From Massilia yuzhufengensis (GTDB taxonomy: Bacteria > Pseudomonadota > Gammaproteobacteria > Burkholderiales > Burkholderiaceae_D): a stretch of DNA of 64,000 bases. Both the position numbers and the translations under genes were made by a program. This document shows positions 58,549 to 64,000 of this stretch, piece by piece (position 1 is the first letter of the stretch; each line of letters opens with the position of its first letter). The DNA lies in the NCBI RefSeq assembly GCF_900112225.1, contig NZ_FOLD01000007.1, positions 140,790 to 204,789 on the forward strand, in the 5' to 3' direction. The notes under the pieces were generated by a model. It searched no databases. It saw only the letters and a list, made by a program, of their open reading frames with translations, and was not told where the DNA came from.

Positions 58549-61155
58549 TTACGCGGCAGCTTTCGGTGCCGACGACTCCAGGAAATCCTGCGCGAAGCGC
58601 TGCAGCACCCCGCCCGCCTCGTAGATCGCGACTTCTTCCGCGGTATCGAGACGGCAGGTCACCACCACTTCCAGGCGCTCGCCGTTATGACGATGGATCA
58701 CCAGGGTGAGGTCGGCGCGCGGCGTGCGTTCGCCGTGGACGTCGTAGGTTTCGCTGCCGTCCAGCCGCAGCGTCAGGCGGTTCTCGCCCGGCTTGAATTC
58801 CAGCGGCAGCACGCCCATGCCCACCAGGTTGGTGCGGTGGATGCGCTCGAACCCTTCGGCCACGATCGCTTCCACGCCCGCCAGGCGCACGCCCTTGGCC
58901 GCCCAGTCGCGCGACGAGCCCTGGCCGTAGTCGGCGCCGGCGATCACGATCAGCGGCTGCTTGCGCTCCATATAGGTCTCGATGGCTTCCCACATACGCG
59001 TCACCTGCCCTTCCGGCTCGACGCGCGTTAGCGAACCGGCCCTCACGGTGCCGTCTTCGTTGCGCACCATTTCGTTCTTGAGGGTCGGGTTGGCGAAGGT
59101 TGCGCGCTGGGCCGTCAGGTGGTCGCCGCGGTGGGTGGCGTAGGAGTTGAAGTCCTCTTCCGGCAAGCCCATCTTCGCCAGGTATTCGCCGGCGGCGGAA
59201 TCGAGCATGATGGCGTTCGACGGCGACAGGTGGTCGGTGGTGATGTTGTCGCCCAGGACCGCCAGCGCGCGCATGCCGGCCAGACTACGCTCGCCCGCCA
59301 GCGCGCCTTCCCAGTAGGGCGGGCGGCGAATATAGGTGCTCATGGGGCGCCAGTCGTACAGCGGGCTAACCTTGCTGCCGTCGTCGGCCACGCGCGCGAA
59401 CATCGGCGTGTACACCTTGCGGAACTGCTCCGGCTTGACGCTGGCTTCCACGACTGCATCGATCTCGGCGTCGGTCGGCCACAGGTCGGCCAGGCGGATT
59501 TCTTTACCAGCAGCGTCCACGCCCAGCACATCCTTCTCGATATCGAAGCGGATGGTGCCGGCGATCGCATAGGCCACCACCAGCGGCGGCGAAGCCAGGA
59601 AGGCCTGCTTGGCGTAGGGGTGGATGCGGCCGTCGAAGTTGCGGTTGCCCGACAGGACGGCGGTGGCGTACAGGTCGCGGTCGATGATCTCCTGCTGGAT
59701 CACCGGGTCCAGCGCGCCGCTCATGCCGTTGCAGGTGGTGCAGGCAAAGGCGACCACGCCGAAGCCCAGCTGGTCCAGTTCCGGGGTCAAGCCCGCTTCG
59801 TCCAGGTACAGGGCGACCGCTTTCGAGCCCGGCGCGAGCGAACTCTTGACCCAGGGTTTGCGCGTGAGGCCCGCGCGGTTGGCGTTACGGGCGATCAGGC
59901 CGGCCGCGATCATGTTGCGCGGGTTGTTGGTGTTGGTGCAGCTGGTGATCGCCGCGATGATCACCGCGCCGTCCGGCATCAGGCCCGGCTCGTTTTCCAC
60001 CACGCCGGAGATGCCGCGCAGCGCCAGTTCCGACGTCGGCACGCGCTTGTGCGGGTTCGACGGGCCGGCGATATTGCGCACCACGCTCGAGAGGTCGAAG
60101 CTCAGCGTGCGCTCGTACACGGCGGTGGCGAGGCTGTCGGCCCACAGGCCGGCTTGCTTGGCATACGCTTCCACCAGCTGCACGGTCTCTTCTTCGCGGC
60201 CGGTCAGGCGCAGGTACTTGATGGTCTGCTCGTCGATGTAGAACATCGCGGCGGTGGCGCCGAATTCCGGGGCCATGTTGGAGATGGTGGCGCGGTCGCC
60301 CAGCGTCAGGCTGGCTGCGCCCGCGCCGTAGAACTCGAGGTAGCTCGACACCACTTTGGAATTGCGCAGGAACTCGGTCAGCGCCAGCACGATGTCGGTG
60401 GCGGTGATGCCTGGCTGCGCCTTACCAGTGAGCTCGACGCCGATGATGTCCGGCAGGCGCATCCACGAGGCGCGGCCCAGCATCACGCTTTCCGCTTCCA
60501 GGCCACCCACGCCGATGGCGATCACGCCGAGCGCGTCGACCATGGGGGTGTGCGAGTCGGTGCCGACCAGGGTGTCCGGATAGGCCACGCCTTTTTCGGA
60601 CTGGATCACTGGCGACATGCGCTCCAGGTTGATCTGGTGCAGGATGCCGTTCCCCGGCGGGATCACGTCGACGTTCTGAAAGGCCTTCTTGGTCCACTCG
60701 ATGAAGTGGAAGCGGTCTTCGTTGCGGCGGTCTTCGATGGCGCGGTTCTTCGCAAAAGCGTCGGGGTCGAAACCGCCGCACTCCACCGCCAGCGAATGGT
60801 CGACCACCAGCTGGGTCGGGACCACCGGATTGACCATGGCCGGGTCGCCGCCCTGGGATGCGATGGCGTCGCGCAGGCCGGCCAGGTCGACCAGCGCGGT
60901 CTGGCCCAGGATGTCGTGGCAGACCACGCGCGCCGGGAACCACGGGAAATCGAGGTCCTGCCTGCGCTCGATGAGCTGCTTCAGGCTGTCGGTCATGGTG
61001 GCCGGATCGCAACGGCGCACCAGGTTCTCGGCCAGTACGCGCGAGGTGTACGGGAGCGTGTCATAGGCGCCAGGCTGGATGGCGTCGACCGCGGAGCGCG
61101 TGTCGAAGTAGTCCAGGGTGGTGCCGGGGAGGGGTTTGCGGTGATTGGTGTTCAT
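58549..61155 (-). CDS. acnD: Fe/S-dependent 2-methylcitrate dehydratase AcnD
   Basis: Dehydrates 2-methylcitrate to 2-methyl-cis-aconitate in propionate degradation. The 868-residue aconitase-family protein has LQGSS-like region DYGQGSSRDWAAKG, Fe-S ligands in ITSCTNTNNP and CTTCNGMSG, and VGTDSHTPMVDALG. Its partnership with prpF, and the absence of prpD, mark AcnD rather than AcnA. The start MNTNHRKPLPGTTLDYFDT at 61155 was chosen; the frame stays open upstream through two REP-like repeats and into prpC antisense phase, but that part is not protein-like. Confidence 0.95.
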   Translation of the reverse strand: MNTNHRKPLPGTTLDYFDTRSAVDAIQPGAYDTLPYTSRVLAENLVRRCDPATMTDSLKQLIERRQDLDFPWFPARVVCHDILGQTALVDLAGLRDAIASQGGDPAMVNPVVPTQLVVDHSLAVECGGFDPDAFAKNRAIEDRRNEDRFHFIEWTKKAFQNVDVIPPGNGILHQINLERMSPVIQSEKGVAYPDTLVGTDSHTPMVDALGVIAIGVGGLEAESVMLGRASWMRLPDIIGVELTGKAQPGITATDIVLALTEFLRNSKVVSSYLEFYGAGAASLTLGDRATISNMAPEFGATAAMFYIDEQTIKYLRLTGREEETVQLVEAYAKQAGLWADSLATAVYERTLSFDLSSVVRNIAGPSNPHKRVPTSELALRGISGVVENEPGLMPDGAVIIAAITSCTNTNNPRNMIAAGLIARNANRAGLTRKPWVKSSLAPGSKAVALYLDEAGLTPELDQLGFGVVAFACTTCNGMSGALDPVIQQEIIDRDLYATAVLSGNRNFDGRIHPYAKQAFLASPPLVVAYAIAGTIRFDIEKDVLGVDAAGKEIRLADLWPTDAEIDAVVEASVKPEQFRKVYTPMFARVADDGSKVSPLYDWRPMSTYIRRPPYWEGALAGERSLAGMRALAVLGDNITTDHLSPSNAIMLDSAAGEYLAKMGLPEEDFNSYATHRGDHLTAQRATFANPTLKNEMVRNEDGTVRAGSLTRVEPEGQVTRMWEAIETYMERKQPLIVIAGADYGQGSSRDWAAKGVRLAGVEAIVAEGFERIHRTNLVGMGVLPLEFKPGENRLTLRLDGSETYDVHGERTPRADLTLVIHRHNGERLEVVVTCRLDTAEEVAIYEAGGVLQRFAQDFLESSAPKAAA

Positions 61156-61204
61156 GATAAGGCTCGATCGCTCGATGGCGCTTGATTGATTAGCTGACCG
61201 TAAA

Positions 61205-61235
61205 ACCGTCATCCCGGCGAAGGCCGGGATCCAGG
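61205..61235 (+). repeat. REP-like palindrome
   Basis: ACCGTCATCCCGGC-GAAG-GCCGGGATCCAGG, stem ATCCCGGC/GCCGGGAT. Located inside the prp operon between prpC and acnD, paired with the inverted copy at 61261-61291. Confidence 0.75.
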
Positions 61236-61260
61236 TTTGCGTGCGTAGCGTGCGCACAAA

Positions 61261-61291
61261 ATTGGGTACCGGCCTTCGCCGGTACGACGGG
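61261..61291 (-). repeat. REP-like palindrome
   Basis: ATTGGGTACCGGCCTTCGCC then GGTACGACGGG. The stem TACCGGC/GCCGGTA differs from its neighbour at 61205. The pair sits within an apparent polycistronic message, where REP elements can alter mRNA decay. Confidence 0.75.
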
Positions 61292-61340
61292 CGACTGTAG
61301 CGTGTCGATGTTGAAGCGGTTGGTACGCTGATTGACGCGC

Positions 61341-62501
61341 TTACTTCCGATCCGAAATCGGCACGAACTGCAGGTCTTCCGGGCCCACATAGTTCGCGCT
61401 TGGGCGGATGATCTTGTTGTCGATGCGCTGTTCGATGATGTGCGCGGCCCAGCCGGAGGTGCGCGAGATGACGAACAGCGGGGTGAACATGGCGGTCGGC
61501 ACGCCCATCATGTGGTAGGACACGGCCGAGAACCAGTCCAGGTTCGGGAACATCTTCTTCACTTCCCACATCACCGACTCCAGGCGCTCGGCGATGTCGA
61601 ACATCTTCATCGAGCCCGCTTCCTGCGACAGCGTGCGCGCCACTTCCTTGATCACCACGTTGCGCGGGTCGCTGATGGTGTACACCGGGTGGCCAAAGCC
61701 GATGACGACTTCCTTGTTGGCCACGCGGTTGCGGATGTCGGCTTCGGCTTCGTCGGCGTTCTCGTAGCGCTTCTGGATGTCCAGCGCCACTTCGTTGGCG
61801 CCGCCGTGCTTCGGGCCGCGCAGCGCGCCGATGGCGCCGGTGATGGCCGAGTGGATGTCGGAGCCCGTGCCGGCGATCACGCGCGAAGTGAACGTGGACG
61901 CGTTGAACTCGTGTTCCGCGTACAGGATCAGCGAGGTGTGCATCGCCTTGACCCACGATTCGCGCGGCGCTTCGCCGTGCAGCAGGTGCAGGAAGTGGCC
62001 GCCGATCGAGTCGTCGTCGGTCTCGACGTCGATGCGCTTGCCGTTATGGCTGAAGTGGTACCAGTACAGCAGCATCGAGCCGAACGATGCCATCAGGCGG
62101 TCGGCGATGTCGCGCGCGCCCGGCATGTTGTGGTCGTCCTTCTCGGGCAGCGTGCAGCCCAGCACCGACACGCCGGTGCGCATCACGTCCATCGGGTGGG
62201 CGCCGGCCGGCAGCGCTTCGAGTGCGCTCTTCACCGCCTGCGGCAGGCCGCGCAGCGATTTCAGCTTGGCCTTGTAGCCCTTCAGTTCGGCCTGGGTCGG
62301 CAGTTTTCCGTGCACCAGCAGGTAGGCGATTTCTTCGAATTCGCTGGTGGTGGCGATGTCGAGGATGTCATAGCCGCGGTAGTGCAAATCGTTGCCGGTC
62401 TTGCCGACCGAGCACAGCGCGGTATTGCCGGCGGCGACGCCGGACAGGGCCACCGATTTCTTCGGCTTGAACGCTGGCGTGTCGTTGTTCTGGGTGTTCA
62501 T
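61341..62501 (-). CDS. prpC: 2-methylcitrate synthase
   Basis: A 386-residue citrate-synthase-family enzyme that condenses propionyl-CoA with oxaloacetate. [20 protein letters not shown] and [12 protein letters not shown] at the N terminus are PrpC-type. Catalytic motifs include the His in [31 protein letters not shown], and a C-terminal Arg/His region [16 protein letters not shown]. It starts 18 bp after prpB and is 185 bp upstream of acnD, with a REP pair between. Confidence 0.95.
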   Translation of the reverse strand: MNTQNNDTPAFKPKKSVALSGVAAGNTALCSVGKTGNDLHYRGYDILDIATTSEFEEIAYLLVHGKLPTQAELKGYKAKLKSLRGLPQAVKSALEALPAGAHPMDVMRTGVSVLGCTLPEKDDHNMPGARDIADRLMASFGSMLLYWYHFSHNGKRIDVETDDDSIGGHFLHLLHGEAPRESWVKAMHTSLILYAEHEFNASTFTSRVIAGTGSDIHSAITGAIGALRGPKHGGANEVALDIQKRYENADEAEADIRNRVANKEVVIGFGHPVYTISDPRNVVIKEVARTLSQEAGSMKMFDIAERLESVMWEVKKMFPNLDWFSAVSYHMMGVPTAMFTPLFVISRTSGWAAHIIEQRIDNKIIRPSANYVGPEDLQFVPISDRK

Positions 62502-62519
62502 GCGAGTGGGTCTCCTGGA

Positions 62520-63410
62520 TTACTTGGCTTTTTTCTGGGCGAACAGCGCGTCGAGCTTTTGCTCGTAGCTGTGGTAATCGATGCGGTCGTACAGTTCGGC
62601 GCGGGTCTGCATCGTATCGAGCACGTTCTGCTGGGTGCCGTCGCGGCGGATCGCGTTGTACACGTTTTCGGCCGCCTTGTTCATGGCGCGGAAGGCCGAC
62701 AGCGGGTACAGCACCAGGCCCACGTTGGCGCTTTTCAGCTCCTCGACCGTGAACAGCGGGGTCGAGCCGAACTCGGTGATGTTGGCCAGCACCGGGACCT
62801 TCACGGCGTCGGCAAACTGTTTATACATCTCCAGGCTGGTCATCGCTTCCGGGAAGATCATGTCGGCGCCGGCTTCCACGCAGGCGACGGCGCGCTCGAT
62901 GGCGGCCTCCAGGCCGTCGACGGCCAGTGCATCGGTGCGGGCCATGATGACGAAGTTGTCGTCCAGGCGCGCGTCCACGGCGGCGCGGACGCGGTCGACC
63001 ATTTCTTCCTTGCTGACGATTTCCTTGCCGGGGCGATGACCGCAGCGCTTGGCGCCGACCTGGTCTTCGATATGGCAGGCGGCCGCGCCGGCCTTGGACA
63101 GCGAGCGCACGGTGCGCGCGACATTGAAGGCCGAGGCGCCGAAGCCGGTGTCGATATCCACCAGCAGCGGCAGGTCGCACACGTCGGTGATGCGGCGCAC
63201 GTCGACCAGCACGTCGTCCAGGTTCGAGATACCCAGGTCCGGCAGGCCGAGCGAACCGGCGGCGACGCCGCCACCGGACAGGTAGATCGCCTTGAAGCCG
63301 GCGCGCTTGGCCAGCAGTGCGTGGTTGGCATTGATCGCGCCCACGACCTGCAGCGGGGATTCTTCCTGGATGGCCTTGCGGAATGCGGCGCCGGCGGAGT
63401 AGTGGCTCAT
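62520..63410 (-). CDS. prpB: Methylisocitrate lyase
   Basis: Cleaves 2-methylisocitrate into pyruvate and succinate, the last step of the methylcitrate cycle. The 296-residue TIM barrel has [39 protein letters not shown] (Mg2+ Asp pair), and [12 protein letters not shown] with the catalytic Cys, a KRCGH signature. The start [14 protein letters not shown] was chosen with AAGGACA shortly upstream. It is the first gene of the operon, with a sigma-54-type promoter about 40-56 bp upstream. Confidence 0.95.
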   Translation of the reverse strand: MSHYSAGAAFRKAIQEESPLQVVGAINANHALLAKRAGFKAIYLSGGGVAAGSLGLPDLGISNLDDVLVDVRRITDVCDLPLLVDIDTGFGASAFNVARTVRSLSKAGAAACHIEDQVGAKRCGHRPGKEIVSKEEMVDRVRAAVDARLDDNFVIMARTDALAVDGLEAAIERAVACVEAGADMIFPEAMTSLEMYKQFADAVKVPVLANITEFGSTPLFTVEELKSANVGLVLYPLSAFRAMNKAAENVYNAIRRDGTQQNVLDTMQTRAELYDRIDYHSYEQKLDALFAQKKAK

Positions 63411-63449
63411 GCTTGTCCTTTGATGCGGAGTTTGTGATGGGCTCACACT

Positions 63450-63466
63450 ATGCAAGCAACGTGCCA
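63450..63466 (-). promoter_or_regulatory. Sigma-54 (-24/-12) promoter of prpB
   Basis: On the minus strand TGGCAC-GTTGC-TTGCAT fits the -24 GG and -12 GC consensus (TGGCAC-N5-TTGCA) exactly. It reads toward prpB, whose ATG begins about 40 bp beyond the -12 element. The methylcitrate operon of enterobacteria is likewise sigma-54 dependent, with PrpR as activator. Confidence 0.8.
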
Positions 63467-63549
63467 GTGGCTACACCGGCTGGAAATGCCGGGTTTTCAA
63501 GGACTTAGCCGCGGATTGGTTTCCACGAACCACGATTTCCTTGCGCATC

Positions 63550-63576
63550 TGTTTCAGTTTGTTGCAACGTGAAACA
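63550..63576. promoter_or_regulatory. Candidate PrpR enhancer site
   Basis: A perfect inverted repeat TGTTTCA-N13-TGAAACA (63550-63556, 63570-63576) contains the palindrome GTTGCAAC and is followed by a further GAAACAT direct copy (63571-63577 and 63583-63589). It lies about 90-100 bp upstream of the sigma-54 promoter, the normal distance for an enhancer-binding activator. Confidence 0.55.
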
Positions 63577-63653
63577 TCAAACGAAACATGATACCCTTTT
63601 CTGTTACCGAGAGTGCTTGCGTGCTACGGTAATTTGTTCCTTTGTTAGCCCCA

Positions 63654-63675
63654 AAACGTCGTTCCCGCGAAGGCG
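63654..63675 (+). repeat. REP-like palindrome truncated at the IS junction
   Basis: AAAACGTCGTTCCCGCGAAG plus GCG: the left arm and loop of the usual repeat. The expected right arm GCGGGAACCCAAG is missing. The sequence changes to CACTGCTGTCCGGAATAATT at about 63676, taken to be the insertion-sequence end. Confidence 0.55.
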
Positions 63676-64000
63676 CACTGCTGTCCGGAATAATTCTGTT
63701 GACCTCTTCATCAGAATAGGCACCCCTGATTTTTGGCGTGCGTCTGCCATTCTCGTCGCCTTCGGACAGCAGCGGCTTCCGCGTCAGGACGTTGGAAAAG
63801 GGTGGCGCTGATCAGGCAGAGAAAGTCCCACAGCGAGTTGGTGGCTTGCCTTGAATGGTGCAGCAGAGCCACGAGCAAGTAAGTGATCAGGGCAGTCAGG
63901 ATCTGGATTCTGACTGCATTTTCCGAGCGGCCCAGGAACGACTTGATCTTCAAATGCTGTTTGATTTACTTAAAGAACAGTTCGATGCCCCAGCGTTCCT
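63676..64000 (-). mobile_element. End of an IS4-family insertion sequence, cut by the window edge
   Basis: From about 63676 the DNA no longer matches the REP repeat and leads into the 3' part of a transposase gene on the minus strand. The outer boundary and the terminal inverted repeat (candidate CTGCTGTCCGGAATAATT) cannot be proved, because the other end is outside the window. Confidence 0.6.
63711..64000 (-). pseudogene. IS4-family transposase, 3' part, with internal stop
   Basis: Read leftward from the window edge, the frame gives RWGIELFFK, a TAA stop (63966-63968), then IKQHLKIKSFLGRSENAVRI, and on through LTALITYLLVALLHH to the C terminus at 63711. This is the Y-R-E-K catalytic region and C terminus of IS4-type DDE transposases. 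In relatives Trp usually occupies the stop position, inside the E-to-K spacing of the signature, so the copy should be inactive. The 5' part is outside the window. A lone 80-residue frame starting after the stop is merely the remnant. Confidence 0.75.

Noticed and set aside
61156..61956. N-terminal extension that would make AcnD 1135 residues long
   Set aside because: The extension passes through two palindromic repeats and lies over prpC in another phase. AcnD begins normally at 61155 with a family-typical N terminus.
1..64000. CRISPR arrays, rRNA and tRNA genes
   Set aside because: No regularly spaced repeat array, no rRNA signature and no cloverleaf with TTCGANTC-type arm was noticed. A dedicated tRNA scan would be decisive, since isolated tRNAs are easy to miss by eye.

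Overview
The window is GC-rich, densely coded bacterial DNA. It most likely comes from a member of the Oxalobacteraceae close to Massilia (Burkholderiales, Betaproteobacteria). That is inferred from gene families and synteny: CysB divergent from a sulfite reductase-DUF934-CysH-CysD-CysN-SUMT operon, a prpB-prpC-acnD-prpF methylcitrate operon, a Gram-negative porin with C-terminal Phe, an LptF/LptG pair divergent from PepA, and several PAS-GGDEF-EAL proteins. No rRNA, tRNA, CRISPR array or prophage was seen.

Layout. 0-12 kb: a gene tail, a repeat pair, a GIY-YIG protein, a membrane acyltransferase, two large c-di-GMP turnover proteins, an SDR, MurB, the c-di-GMP-binding protein YajQ, a nitronate monooxygenase, an SdpR/SdpI-like autorepressor and membrane protein pair, and a rhodanese. 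12-18 kb: a DHH phosphoesterase, a LytS/LytTR two-component system, an orphan HisKA_3 kinase and a porin. 18-27 kb: an exported orphan protein and a complete zeaxanthin-glucoside cluster, crtE-crtX-crtY-crtI-crtB with convergent crtZ. The coding ends of crtB and crtZ overlap by 98 bp. A DUF2141 protein and an AGCS amino-acid symporter follow.

28.8-34.2 kb is an accessory-looking stretch of short minus-strand genes (DUF1428, ankyrin, two orphans, SulP). They are separated by diverged copies of a promoter-like intergenic module. A protein with a Gly/Cys tail lies next to it behind a three-repeat Pho box. 34-38 kb: an M6-like lipoprotein metalloprotease with DUF4214, a small exported protein and a methyltransferase. 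38-45 kb: the assimilatory sulfate reduction regulon, with a candidate CysB operator. 45-54 kb: a second DUF4214 protein, a SirB/CbiX-like chelatase that together with the SUMT serves siroheme synthesis, LptG/LptF, PepA, a lipoprotein, small proteins and XthA. 54-63.5 kb: a third PAS-GGDEF-EAL protein and the methylcitrate operon, behind a near-perfect sigma-54 promoter with an upstream PrpR-like inverted repeat. The right edge holds a broken IS4-family transposase whose end interrupts one of the window's dispersed palindromic repeats.

Connecting themes are: (i) a dispersed REP-like palindrome family found mostly as inverted pairs between genes; (ii) sulfate reduction and siroheme synthesis encoded in nearby operons; (iii) three multidomain c-di-GMP enzymes plus a c-di-GMP effector, one of the enzymes with a degenerate EAL and a LOV-like PAS lacking the photoactive Cys; (iv) readable regulatory sites for PhoB, sigma-54/PrpR, probable CysB and an unknown crt regulator.
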